Counted from the first letter of the stretch, positions 10,145 through 23,500 are shown. The stretch is DNA of 64,000 nt from Crambe crambe (GCA_963924555.1 OZ004594.1:4557563-4621562); one strand, 5' to 3'. The notes: generated by a model not told the origin, from the letters alone. A program made the numbers and translations.

Positions 10145-11938
10145 TCATTGATTTATGGTTCCATAAGAGGGTATCTCATAGTCATCTTGGGGATTGTCAG
10201 TTTCCTCCGCCATAGGATTGATGGCTTGTGCATTCATGTGTTCGAAGTAGCGGGAATAATAGTCTTCCACATAAGAGGGTCCATAAGGTCGGTCTTCTCT
10301 CACTCTATATTGGTACCACTTGGTAGCAGCAAGCATTGTAGCGACACAGATCAAACCCAAGATGGTGCCAAGTAAGTAGTAGTAGAATCCACAGTCAGTG
10401 ATACTTGTTGTATCTCTCCAGAAACTATTCTTTGCAAATGGAAGCACCAGAGCACACCCGATTAGCTTGAAGAATCCCCTGAAGGCATAGAAGACTCCGA
10501 GAAGGAGACCTTTCATGGTGTGAGGGCTTTGGGCAGATATGAATTCCAGAATTGTGACATTAACCAGAGGGAAGGCTATGCCGTACAGCAGGTTCGGGAC
10601 AATGAGACTTAAATTGTGAAAATTGAGCATTTTGTGATTATCTCGGATGTCTGATAGGAACATGCACGTGATGTTCCTGTCCTGCTCATAAAGGGCATGA
10701 TGGTTTGCAATAACTTGAATGACAAGTATCACAGCAATAGATGTGAACATCAGAACAATTCCAATATTCAGACGAAACAGGATTCGTGGCATCCATTTTG
10801 GGAGCTGTGGATGAATGATGATGATATAAAGAGGCATTATCACAACTGTTACTACATATGACAAGTTTCCTGACTGAAGAAGTATCCATTCGGGAGTGCA
10901 GCCATTTTCATCATTGATGGTATCATTTCCCAAATGGATGCCAAATATTGGAAACATGTAATTCAAAGCTACTTGGACAGTGGAGATGGGCGATATGACA
11001 AAAAGCATGATTAGAATCTTTAAGAATGTCTTTACATCTTCCACCATTTCTGTGGTGAAGGGACCTCCATATTTCTGCTTAGCAAATTCTATTCTTGTCG
11101 GTCTTTCATCATCACAGTAAGTCAAGGCACTTCTTCGAAGGGGTTTATTATGTTTGGCTGTGAATTTGAGGACTCGGTACACAATGCCATATGGATTATG
11201 AGTGCATGGCTCATTATGGAACCACTTGTGCTTGCAACAGTTCTGGATCATAAAGACACTGATGATAACTATGAAGGCAATTGCTGCATATGGAAACAAT
11301 TTGGTCATAACGAGATCGCTACAGATACTGGCTGCACCCACCAACCGCACAACACACTGCCCTAAGGTCTCACTCCAGATGTACCAGTGGAGAAACAGGC
11401 TGAGTTTGTTGCTTGGAGCATCCAAGAGCTGATCTAGACCAAACTGGACCACATTTGCCTGAAAACTGCTAATTCCAGACAAAAGTATTAGCATTGCGAT
11501 CAATAGAAGAATTAGATACATTGTGCCAAGTTGATGAATGAGCTCAACAATATTCACAATGCCAAGGAAGAGAGTAGCACACCAGACAGTAATGATGCTT
11601 AAAGTGATGATTCTGTAGCGGCCACAGCAGATGTCAGCAATCAAGCCACTAACTGGATAAAATAACATTTGGATTAGTGCAAATATCGCAACGACCCCCA
11701 TCATCAAGTAGATGGGTTTATTGAATGTACTGATATGGATTTGCAGGATCACCACTATCATACCGTACATGACTCCAGCATAGAAAATTCCAACAAAGAC
11801 ATTCCACAGCATTATCATGAGGACACCTTTATGATTAGAGAAAATACCATAGCATTTCTTCTTGAAGTAGTTGAGAGGAGTTACAGGAACTGATGAGTCA
11901 TTACTTCTAGGTCTTTCATATGTTGCCATTGTAGACAT
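10145..11938 (-). CDS. POT/SLC15 family-like membrane transporter, copy B
   Basis: Intact single-exon frame of 597 residues starting at the ATG that aligns with copy A (MSTMATYERP); a longer frame begins at an upstream GTG and is not preferred. Very similar to copy A throughout, with differences scattered, for example one extra residue in the second loop (HISTFNK against HTTFNK). The POT marks GLIADICCGRYR, FGLDQ and the EFISAQSPHTMKG block are kept, and ExxER is again missing. Upstream and downstream flanks are duplicated with it. Two intact copies plus a relic point to recent tandem duplication. Role: multi-pass membrane transporter; substrate unknown. Confidence 0.85.
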   Translation of the reverse strand: MSTMATYERPRSNDSSVPVTPLNYFKKKCYGIFSNHKGVLMIMLWNVFVGIFYAGVMYGMIVVILQIHISTFNKPIYLMMGVVAIFALIQMLFYPVSGLIADICCGRYRIITLSIITVWCATLFLGIVNIVELIHQLGTMYLILLLIAMLILLSGISSFQANVVQFGLDQLLDAPSNKLSLFLHWYIWSETLGQCVVRLVGAASICSDLVMTKLFPYAAIAFIVIISVFMIQNCCKHKWFHNEPCTHNPYGIVYRVLKFTAKHNKPLRRSALTYCDDERPTRIEFAKQKYGGPFTTEMVEDVKTFLKILIMLFVISPISTVQVALNYMFPIFGIHLGNDTINDENGCTPEWILLQSGNLSYVVTVVIMPLYIIIIHPQLPKWMPRILFRLNIGIVLMFTSIAVILVIQVIANHHALYEQDRNITCMFLSDIRDNHKMLNFHNLSLIVPNLLYGIAFPLVNVTILEFISAQSPHTMKGLLLGVFYAFRGFFKLIGCALVLPFAKNSFWRDTTSITDCGFYYYLLGTILGLICVATMLAATKWYQYRVREDRPYGPSYVEDYYSRYFEHMNAQAINPMAEETDNPQDDYEIPSYGTINQ

Positions 11939-12130
11939 TAGCCAAATTATAGAGCTAGAGCTGTGCACTGCTATCACAATGGCTTTAGGAGTATGGTCTT
12001 TCCCCTTAAAGCTTCTAGCTACAGTACCTAATAATTAATATGTACAGTCCAGATACAGTCCAGAGATAGCTGTTGTTTGTTAACACTTAGGTATGTAAGT
12101 TATAATAAACATGATATCGTGATCTATCAG

Positions 12131-12933
12131 AGAGTGCGCTAGCACTCTCTAAGTAGGGATGGCAGGTCAAAGTTCATAGAACAGTACAAACTAAAAACTC
12201 TTGAACTCACAGCAAGTGTTAGTAGAACCACACCCTTGTCCGTCCCAGAGGGGGTCATCTGAATACACTGCAGTAAGGATATATCCTGGTCCAGGGTTTC
12301 CAGTGTCACAGAAGTAATTGTTAAGGTACTTGATATGGCCAGTTTACATTGCTGTTGGGGCATGGACAGTTTAACGTTGCTACATAACTTGGATCAGTTT
12401 CATAGTTGGCAGGTGCAAATGACCAGATATGTCGTCATGAGCCTGTAACACCATCAATGTACGTATACACCCTCCAAGCTAGGATTTGGAATAGAATGCA
12501 TATGAAAAGCATCTGTAGAACCTTGCTATTCTTCCACACACATGTGAGTAGGAATTGCCATTGTACGGGAAGAAAGCTGAATCACACATATGTCTACCAG
12601 TGGATGATCGACCACAAGCTCTGACTGGTGATGTTATAAGTCCCCAATTAGTGTTGAGTGAGGTCTGTCATGTTAAGGAAAGCAATCCTAGTCCATTCTC
12701 CAGGACCACCACATGAATATGGAGGATGTCGACCGAGTGCAAGAATCACAGTATTTAGCAGGAGATCTTGGATCTCTTGTTTGGTAGCATTTCTCTGTGC
12801 ATCTATCACTTCAGCAGAAGGACAGACTCCAGATGCGAACTACAGCTGGAGAGATAGCACCTGGAAGTGCTGAATTATTTTCACAGGTGCAATGATGAAG
12901 ACTGACTAAAATGAGGAGAACAAGAGGAAGCAT
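12131..12933 (-). pseudogene. Diverged relative of the secreted Cys-rich family, decayed
   Basis: Reading leftwards from ATG at 12933 there is a signal peptide (MLPLVLLILVSLHHCTC), then in shifted frames CGGPGEWTRIAFLNMTD, SPVRACGRSS, CDSAFFPYNGNSYSHVCGRI, NNYFCDTG and DDPLWDGQGCGSTNTCCEF. These follow, in order, the GPWMRVV, RRCG, YQKVCGK, YFCDTG and DPLWDGAGCG-STCC blocks of the array at 34.6-61.5 kb, but with different residues, so it is a separate subfamily on the opposite strand. At least three frameshifts or stops interrupt it (after the leader, after NMTDLTQH, and in the middle). Assembly error could fake some breaks, but their number favours a pseudogene. Confidence 0.75.
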
Positions 12934-12959
12934 TGTAGGTTTTATACCTACTACGAATT

Positions 12960-13880
12960 TAATGTTTGTGGATAGGTAGCTACTGAAGTGAAATGAGGCT
13001 TTATATTATAGGCTGAATCCCATTGATTACATAGCATACCATTTTAGGACTTCATGATGACAAGCAGTGAGCTGGCGGAGGTAAACTAATCACTGGCATT
13101 TTTATCATGCCTCCATAAAGGTAACTCACGCTCTTCATAATTACAGTATGTATACATTTCTTCCTGGTGAAATAATAAATTATTAATCTTAATGACGGCA
13201 GGTAAGAATGTTTGTGATCAGTTACTTGGCGAGCTACGAACAAACTGTTATTATAGTGGTAGTGAAATAATCAATCATGAAGAACATAACAGCACAGTTG
13301 ATTTACTTCAGCCAGCTTGACCACTGTTTATCAAACTTGCTCTGAAGTAAACAGATCACAGGCATTTTTACCAATGCTGTCATAAAGGTAACTCGCATTC
13401 ATTGTTGAAAGTTGCAATTTTCACTAGCTAGCTACCAATAATTATTATGACAACAGCTTCTTCATCAAGCTGGCTAATGCACACCCCGCAGGCAGCTCAT
13501 GAGCATGCTGTCCTTACAGCCACTTATCTTAGAGCCAACTTTTATTATGACTGCTGACCTCATCGTAACGTGGCTTGTCGATTTGAGAACTTCGAGATCA
13601 TTGTTATGCATGCATGTAAGCAGCGTGTTATGTTTAAGTGAACTAGAGGCTGAAGCTATGGGACTGTGGATTTGGTACTGATTCATATAATATTATAGAA
13701 CATGGCCCAAGCGTGGCCTGATTTTTCTCATGCTATTATGAGAACCTGAAGAATAAGAAATCTTTTTTAAAAATGAGCCTTTATTGTTCTTCTGTGTTGA
13801 GTCTTTCAGCCTCCATATTAATTTAGAATGTGCATAAAATACAGTCATACCAGCTTCAACTTACTGTTTTCTGAGAAAAT
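12960..13880. other. Intergenic, no gene seen
   Basis: A segment of about 70 bp occurs twice (about 13075-13145 and 13325-13400; AGGTAACTC and CAGGCATTTTTA blocks). Otherwise nothing recognised. Confidence 0.4.
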
Positions 13881-13884
13881 CCAA

Positions 13885-14625
13885 GTCCCATGGCATGTAT
13901 GATTCCAATTCTATTCCGGATCTGAAATGAGATAATAATACTCATAGGCGTACCAAGTCCCACCCACTTTTACAATGATATTGTGTATCTACTCACCATT
14001 TACCCTCCACAGCCGCCCTGTCCACATCCAGCTCCACCCCCACGCTCCATAAGCCCCACCTACTCATGATATCCACCTGTCTTCCTCATGCATCATCTCA
14101 CATTCAGCAAGATACACAAACCCCACCCTCCCACCATGCTCTAACAGCTCTCTGCTACACTACACCAGCCCCAACCAATTAACTCACATCAGCTGTCCAC
14201 CCAGCTAGCCTCCATATCCTGCCTCCTTCATCTTACATTCAGCTACATGTACCTGTAGCCCCACCCTCATGCTGCACCAGCCACACCCACTCATCTCAGT
14301 CATGTCCTACTTGCCTTACCCACCCATCCTCTTCCAGCTTCCTGTATCATCTCAAATCCAGCCCCACCCTCATGCTGCACCAGCCCACCCACTCACCTCA
14401 ACCATGAATCCATGATGTCCACCCAGCACTCCATGTCCTGCTTGCATCATCTCAAAGGTGTCCACATCCAGATCTCCCAACCACAAAGTCCCAAGCACCG
14501 ATGCTCCGAGCAGCCCCTATTCCTTAAGGACATGTAGCTAGCTAAAGAAATGGTGCATCTAATTATGAGAGTAGCCCCTTATTATCAGAGAGCAGCCCCT
14601 GTTCATTAAGGGTGTGATCATGACC
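13885..14625 (-). pseudogene. Transposed fragment of mind bomb exons 7-8
   Basis: 13892-13925 copies the start of mind bomb exon 8 (ATGATTCCAATTCTATTCCG in the gene), and 14410-14520 copies exon 7 with deletions, including CATCTCAAAGGTGTCCACAT. Between them is the same CCACCC-rich intron, and 14588-14612 carries one unit of the intron-6 minisatellite (AGAGCAGCCCCTGTTCATTA). Same orientation as the gene. No open frame survives. Confidence 0.75.
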
Positions 14626-15528
14626 AGTGTTCTAGGCTAAGGATAACTAATCTAGAACCTAGTTAGTACCATAAGAGAGACAATCAAGAGGACACTAACA
14701 ACTCCTCCCCCACAGCTATTGTTTTGTCCCTCCCTGCATGCAGGTTGAATTAGGCATCTCCTGTATCCTGAGTTTGACTGCATCCTTCGTTGCCATTGGT
14801 ACTTGCATACCTGGGGTCAGTATTTTATTTTTGTGTCTAGCTTGATCAGTTATTATAAAGTGTGGACATCAGCAGCTGATCAAATAGAGGGCCTCCAGAG
14901 TTATAGCTATATAGCTGTATAGCTGGCTACACTTGCCAGTCCATCCAACAAGAGAGAATGGACCGAAAAAAGCTTAAGCAGCAGTGATTAATGGGGGAAA
15001 GCTGGAATGAATTCAAATAATGGCATCCAAAATTAATCAAGGCAGTGATCCAAAGATCTCTAGCAGGTGCTGTATATAGCTAGGAGTGATTGAAAAGTAG
15101 CCAACTCAGTAACTGTATTACATGCAGTGGTAGCTAGCCTCATACCCAGGCCACAAGGCTAAGTAATTCCTTGCCACCCCTAGGGACATGCAGTCCTATA
15201 CCACACTAGAAGAGATGACAGAAGTCTGGACCTGCCACACAACAAAAATAGCTACATAATATAGCCAAGACTTGATATCTGAAACCATGTAGCTAGCTAG
15301 CTCACAGCTTGGTAGCTATAGCTATACCAGGCTTTCAGCTTGGTAGAGCATGTTGCACTGCTTCTTTGCTAGCTAGTAAGTGTGCATGGGGTTCACCAAT
15401 ATTATTCAATAGCATTATGTTGTACAATACAAAATTCAGTAGCCTATACAATGTTATATGTAGCTATAGCTAATTTGATTCAAAATTTATCATTTGATGA
15501 GTGTATTCTATGCACTTGACCTGCTTCT
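14626..15528. other. Intergenic, no gene seen
   Basis: 14620-14645 (GTGTTCTAGGCTAAGGATAA) is the reverse complement of 24766-24785 in the mind bomb intron. 15133-15151 (CTAGCCTCATACCCAGGC) repeats the end of the element at 2502. No coding frame of note. Confidence 0.4.
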
Positions 15529-17489
15529 TCATTCTGTAGGTGTTTGATCTAAGTTCACAACTGCCACCACTGGACTCTAGAGAGGAGGAGGAGGGAGGGA
15601 GGGAGGGAGGGAGGGAGGGAGATCATAGTGCAACTCCAGCACATGGATATTTCAGTGAGTTAACATTCAATAACTTACTTTGCACTGCAGGCACTTCCTT
15701 GCCCTCCTGGCACAGACACTGCACACCACCGTGTGTCCACAAGGCACCATTTTGATGGTGATGGGAGAGTCACAGAGAATGCAGAGTGGAGCCTCTTCAT
15801 TGTGGGGGGTCAATGCATTTTCGGTACCACCAGTGGCAGGATTTGGAGAGCGTTGAGAGAGAGGATTCAGAGGAGAGGAGGGTAAGGATGAAGCTGGCTC
15901 AGGGCTTAGGGATTTATCACCATGGGGGGTGCCAAGAGCAGGCTGATTGATCACTCTATGTTCATCACTGTTTAAAAGAAAAGAAAAGGAAGGTAAAGGG
16001 TCGGCTACGCCAGACTAAAAGAAAAGGTTAACTGGCAGCATTTGGTAATGGTCATCAATGATACAGGCTAACTGGCAGCATTAGGTAATGGTCATCAATG
16101 AGATAAGCTAACAGCATAATGGTCATCAATGGTCAGCATTTGGTAATGGTCACCAGTGACACAAACTGGTAAAGGGAAAACTGGTAAGGGTAGTCTTCCA
16201 GCATCAGTCATTATTGACTGGTACAGTATGAAAAGTATCAGGCACAATATCTTCATTTCAAGGATGAATTAATAGGGCACACTTTCATGCTCTCTCTCAG
16301 TTACTGCAAGTAAATAGTCTTCTCTATAGGAGAGACATTACAGAAATTGAATGGTAATGGTCATCAGTGATACAAGCACTCATAAGGGAGAGCTATTCAA
16401 TATTCATGCAGAAATTGAATAATAATATCGTTTCTACATAGGACCATCACGTATAATTATTTTCACACGGCATATGTACAGTACGTACCCATCATCCTCC
16501 TCACTCTGAGTCTCCTCATTCTTATCTCGTTCTCCTACTTTCTCACCACTTCCCCTTCCCTCCTCACTTTCTTCCTGGCTATTCTTCTTTTGTTGGAGTT
16601 GTCGACTCTGAACGTAAGCCTCTATCATCATCTTGTGCTGGGGACTGCAAAGATCCAAGGGTTTGATTGTGCCCATGATAGTATCGTTCCCCTGATTGAT
16701 GTCTGCCCCTGCTGAAATGAGATAGCAGGCCACCACGACGTATCCTTCCACTGCACCATACCGCTCCACAAGCTCTTCCTTTATCTGAAAGTACAGGAAA
16801 ATGGAACTCATGATTGCACCAGCATACACCACACTAGAGCGTACGGTTTGATCAACAATTATGTGACAGTCCATCAAATATTAGTCGATCTTTGGCTCAC
16901 TATAACTGGTGGCCATGGTCTGGAAATCTGGTGTAGAGATAGTGCAACTATTATAGAACGTTTAAACTAAAGGAGAGCTCATTCAAAATAAATTTTAAGG
17001 ACACTATTGACACTATTATTTGCAGATTTATTAAATTTAGTGTTTTTGCAGGTGTTTGTGTTTGTATTAATTTTGGTGGGCATTAATTCCAGCTAGTTCG
17101 CTTAAAAAATATAGCCATAAATTCTACACAAAGTTCCCAGCTTGTTCCTATGTTAACTATGAGAACTATACTGAATCATCACATTTCATGAGGGAAATGA
17201 CAAGTACTTATGGAGGCATTTTAGCTAACTAGAACTGGAACGTGCCTTCAACATTTTTGGAGTATCAGGGGCAAGAGCTCGTGCAGCTGCTGTCTTGTTG
17301 TTGCAGATCAAGTGGAGAGGTGTTTCACCATCACCATCCTTGACGTTGACATCAGCACCATGCTCAACAAGCAGTTCCACCATCTCCGATGCCCCCTTTA
17401 TGATAGCACCATGCAGGGGGGTATACATGGATATGTGTGTACGTGCTTCTATGTCAATTGACGGCTGCAGGTATAGAGATATTGATGCT

Positions 17490-17545
<56 letters not shown>

Positions 17546-20500
17546 CCCTCTTTAAGATAGCATATACTTGCATACACACTTCAATGTCAGCTGCAGGCTT
17601 AAAGAGTTATAGGGTTATAGACACACACACACACTCTCTCTCTCCTCTCCTCTCCTCTCTTGACATACTTGTTGCAGAAGGAAAGAGACGATCTCTCTCT
17701 TATTGAGACCTGAAGCAAGATGAAGAGCAGTGCACCCTTCATCATTCTGGACATTTATAGCTTCAGGATGATGCTGGACCATCTCCTCTATAGCTCTACA
17801 CACGATAACATATCATATTATAGCAAAGCACCTCTACAACCACAAACATGTATGCTATAAAGCACCTCTACAACCACAAACATGTATGCTATAAAGCACC
17901 TCTACAACCACAAACATGTATGCTATAAAGCACCTCTACAACCACAAACATGTATGCTATAAAGCACCTCTACAACCACAAACATGTATGCTATATTATG
18001 AAGTAATGACAGGGTTCAACCCACACTTGATTAAAAGTGGCAATAATTATTGGCAACCACTTGTGACAGTCGAGGGTAGAAATCAAATGTTATTCATGTT
18101 TTAGTCAAATCATGACTGATGCTTTACAATAAAAATTTCTGCCTTTCAAACTTTTTATTTTTATTTTTTTTAGAAAGCGTGAATTACGTTTGATCTCTAC
18201 CCTCGACTATCACACTAATAATAGCTAAGAAATTAGTAGACAGCTTCGTAATTGTGGGTCTGATGGTGGGGTTTCACCCCTAAATAAGTAATCTGACTGA
18301 AATGCCAGGATTTCACACTGCATTAGAGTTACTGCATAATAGTTCATATATTTGGATTCACTTGGCACTAAGAGATACAGTGTAACCTGTAATAGGAACC
18401 TCCTTTATTGATTTGGAAATAGTGATTAACACATGCACTACAAGCATGTGTAATGGATCTTGACATTATTTTCTGAACTGTACATTAACTTAACTGGCAT
18501 TTCCTGGCGACATAACACTTTCTTATGGTGCTTCTTACTTGTGAAAGCCTTTGTGGGCAGCAACATGCATGGGTGTGTCCAGCTTGAAGTTAACACAGGT
18601 CGGGTCAGCTTTGGCCTTCATCAACTCTCGGATACACTCCAATTCCCTCATATGCACTGCAATGTGCAGAGCTGTGTCACCATCATTATCCTAAATAACA
18701 AACAAAAAAACAAAAAAAAAATGACACTGCTGCTGTTGGAAAGTCATAATTGATTATAGACCATAAATTTTCCTTCATTGAAGTTTTCTGCTAATGTGAT
18801 ATCGGAAGTGGGGGAACTAGAATTTCACTTTTGTATTAGTGTATATGTGGAGTCCGCATCATCCCTACGTAGAGAGAGCTACCTGATGATTTCCATATTA
18901 TAACATGCAATATATCATGTAGGAGTCTAGTTGGTACATACTTAGGACAACAATGGTAGTACTGCAGCTCTGCTCTGTACCCTAGCCTCTTCCAATGTAG
19001 ACTTAACAAAAGCTACTGTGAATGATTCCCCAGCCAGGACCAGGGAGCTTACTGTTTCAGAAATATGGCAAGTCAGGTAAGTCGTTAGATTCTTCTTCTT
19101 CTCTATTGTTGTTGTTATTATTCTTCTTAGACAACCATATCTCACACACTCAAGCTAGCTGTGATTTAAATCCACTCCAAAACACATAGAACAAAAAAGG
19201 ATAAACCGGACAACCTTTAAATAAATGACAACAGATGCTCATAAAGGATAACATTTACTATTATATTGAGGACTTTGAACCTTCAGGGCACTGGATGAAA
19301 TGTTTGATCCCAACTTTGTTCAAATTGAGTTCTATGTCCTTTTCCAACTATACGTAGTGGAGCCTTCAGGACCTCCATAATAAGAAAACAGGACACCAAA
19401 TTTGATCCCAACCTAATACTCCATTGTGCAATCATATTTCATACATTTTTAATGGTCCCAACATGTCCACTACGTATAAAGATCAAGAGGTTCCACTGTT
19501 CATCATCTGTCACACCTTTATTTTTATGGTGCGGATTATTTGTATTCTAACCTGAGCACAAAGATTGATCTTGGGGTATTTCACCAGCAGTGCTACTACC
19601 TCCGGGTGGCCATGTCCAGATGCAGTGATGAGGGGAGTATGTCCCTTCTCGTTAGTCACATTTGGATCAGCCCCATTTTCCATCAATAACTTCACAGCTT
19701 CAGTCATCCCCCTGTACAAACAGTAGAAGTTATACAAGATGGTTCACAATATTGGATTATTGTTATCTTTATTTAAGGGGAACAATTATACCAAGAAATC
19801 GGGGCAGAAGAGAAAAAATGCAGTTGGATTTATTGGTAAGGATCATCTCCTTTGCTGGCACTCCATAATAATGTGCATGTGTCCTGTGAGCCTTACTGAA
19901 CTACGTTTCTGTGTTTTTGAAGATGGCAATGATTATATTTTGGCTTTTCTATGGTAGAAGTACTGAGATGGGAAGAATAAAGCTTTGGAGTGCCTGCATG
20001 TAAAAAATACCCTAGCATCCGGTACTTTGGAAGTAGTGTCAAAGTGCTCTGAAAGGCCAAGCCGATGCTACCCAATTCAGCAGCAGCTTCCACATTAGAA
20101 GCAGTTGTAATGTAATTCATTTTTTACTACTCACATAACTATGTGGCAAGAGCTCGTATAACATTTTGCCTTATTGACCATCTTAAAACATGTGACAGTC
20201 CCAGGTAGAAGTCAAATAATTATTAGACGCATTGATTTTTGGCCACTTTTCCATATTTTAGCTGTCCATAACTCATGACTACTAGTGGCCTAGGCCTTGA
20301 AAGTTGCTATAGAGAATGCAGACTCTCTCTCTCCTGTGCAAGACTATTGCAGTAGGCATGGGCATGGGCAGGATTTATCCTGTGCAAATGCAGACTGACT
20401 TTGTAACACGCATCCTTTGGCTTTTAAAGATTTTTAAGATCATAAGTATAAGCCTCGTATCCAGACTGTGTGTGAGGCTTGCAGTATCTATTATCCTTCA

Positions 20501-23500
20501 TGCTTAGTTCAAACATTATAGAACACATGACAGAAGTTTGGGACAATTTCATGAAAGCATGTTTGAGGAATTGCCCATTCAATTAATATCTACCTGGGAC
20601 TGTCGTGCATGTTTCTACTTGGTATTTAATTGGTTTATAATAAAGTATTATTAATAAAATACATACTTTCCAGAGCAGATGTGGAGTGGTGCAAGCTTAT
20701 CATCATCCTGCAAATCATCATGTCCATAATAATAATAATAATCAGAGAGTACGATGTAAAGAGTAGATTGTACATTAAAGGTGAACCATGTAAAGTGTAC
20801 ATATATTAAAGGTAAAATGTAATGTAAATGTACATAATATAATGTAAATGTACACAATGTAAATGTACACAATGTAATGTAAATGTACACAATGTAATGT
20901 AAATGTACACAATGTAAAATGTACATAATAAAGGTGAATCAGTCCTTCACAATGTAAAATGTACATGTACCATACACATACCTGACCATCCAAGCTGGCT
21001 GAATAGTCAATCAGTATTTTAATCATGGCAATATTGCCACTATTGACAGCAAAATGAAGAGCAGTCTTCCCTTTGTACTTGGCATTGACCTAAAGCATAA
21101 GACATAAAAGTGAGTAATGCATATCGATGAGTGTATGTAATTCAGAACGCTAAAAGTCTTAATTCCAGAGCATAGATGCCCTAATAAACATACTGCCCTC
21201 TATTTGCTAGCTACTTATAAGGCAGTTCCAAATTGGGGAGGTCCTTCCTGTGTAGGTTAATAGACCTCTCAATGGTAGTCCAGCACTTGGACCACTATGT
21301 CTGCCTGAGCCGAGAGCCAGAGTGGATATTGAATGTGGGCTCAGTATGCAGAAGTGTGGAACGGTATCACTTGTTTAACGGATTTTTTCTCCTTCCTTAT
21401 AGGGAGGCAGGACAACATAAACTACCTCAGTATACTATGCATGCATCATGTTTATATGGTCATGTGTTCTAGTATACTAAGAAATGCTATACTGGGATCT
21501 AGTATACAAAGATAAACAGCAGTATACTGAGGATATTATTTATTTCAATTCTGTCAAAATAGGGCAGGGAAATCCATTATTTATTTTGAACTGCCTAATG
21601 ATTCTACTAAGTGGACACTTCTTTTCCTTTACGTTCAGTCAAATAATGACAATTCATAGACTTATGCACTTACATCATTTGGGAATTTCTGAAGGTAAGC
21701 CGTGACAGCTTCCTTGTCGTCCAGGATGGCTCCAAGGCCTAGAATGTCAGAGTTTTCTGTGTCAATGGTCTTCAGAAGCAACATCTGCAGTCTGAGTGAT
21801 GCAAGCAGACCTGGTTCAGAGTCTTCTTCATCACCATCATCATCTTCATCAGCCATCGTTGCACTAGTAACAAGAGCTGCATATGTACATATGTACTTTA
21901 AACTTCACACATCCCTAGCTGTAGACTAACAATTTACATATTAAATCAAGTCTGCATAGCTAACTTTAACATTACAATCAAATATACAATTCAGCCAACA
22001 AGTCTCACAAGTGATTCAATAATTATATGGAATAATTATAATTATCTTCTTTTAATGCACACCTATAACAATTCTATTTAATACACACCAATAAAAAAAA
22101 GAGTACTAGCTGTCACATATGGAGTCAATAAGATTGTACTAGAAAACCTCCAGGGATTTTTTTTTCAGGCCCCCCCCCCCCCCCCCCCCCCCCGCCTTCT
22201 TCTAAAAAAATCCTGACTTCAGTGTGGGCTACGTACAGGATATATTTCGCTAACTAGTCTTTACAAAAGAAATCACAAGATATCACTAACTCAATTACTG
22301 ACCTAATCTTTCGTCTTCATCTTCCACATCATCAGCAGGTTTGACAGCGAGGGGGTTGACGGCCAATACTTTTCCCCGACACACTATGTGGATCGCTGAG
22401 TTCCCTATGCCTCTCACGGCCCCCAAGTGACCCAATATCTGCACGTGTACAAAGGGGAACAAATATAGATGAGAAAGTCACATTCATAAGAAGTGAAATT
22501 GATGATTGGTGGCTACACTAACCTAACAGTGCAGTATCAAAATGAAAGGTAAACCAGTCACAGGATGTTTTCTAGCCAATTTGGGGCCCACTTGTCATGG
22601 TATATTTTGCCACTGTTTGGTCAAATTTTTTACCATTGTTAATTTTTGCCATTAAATTTCATGGGATTAGGACTATGTAGAAAATATTACTGCCTTATTG
22701 CACTATGATAATAATAGGTGTGGAAAATGAAACTGGGCAACCCCAGTATAATTATATTCACATCAGTCATGTCTTCATTCCAGCCCCCAAATCCTTTTTG
22801 GAGTTTCACCATCTCTTCTCTGTCATCCATCACTCTGATCACATCTCCTGGAGCGAACCTCGGACACTCGACCTGCATCAACAAGCAAGCAAGTAAGTAA
22901 ACAAACAAACAAACAAACAAACACCAAACAAATAAACAAGCAAACAAACAAGCTTGTTTGAAACCTGCTTACTGCAACTGCCTATGGGCTAGAAACAGGT
23001 GGATTTACTAAATAAAAAAGTTCTAACGGACCTTTATAACTGCCTCAGGGTTGATAGTGAACACTTTTTCCTCGTAAGACACTCTCAAGTCACCATCAGC
23101 ATCAATGGCATGGATGATTCCAATTCTATTCCGGATCTGAAATGAAAAAATGAATATAGCATTGGAGCACCAGATTGCACAAGAAGCACCACCCACTTCT
23201 ACAATGAGTCAAGCAAGCATCATCTCACATCCAGCCCACCCACATAATGTACAAGCCCCACCTCCCATCCATACACTCATTTCTAACCATCAACTCTCTG
23301 CATTCCTCGTCTCATGCTTCATGATCACATCAGCTATGTCCACCCACCCTCCATATCCTGCCTGCATCATCCACATTCATGCTGCACCAGCCCCACCCAC
23401 TCACTTAACCCAGCCTCCATGTCTTTCCTGCATCATCTCATATCCAACCTCAACACCAGCCCAACCCATTCACTTCAGCTCCATCCAGCTTAATCCCAAT

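Noticed and set aside
10145..11977. 610-residue version of transporter copy B
   Set aside because: The extra residues start at GTG; the ATG at 11938 aligns with copy A.
19893..20120. Extra mind bomb exon
   Set aside because: Exons on either side join in phase without it and it shows no ankyrin pattern.
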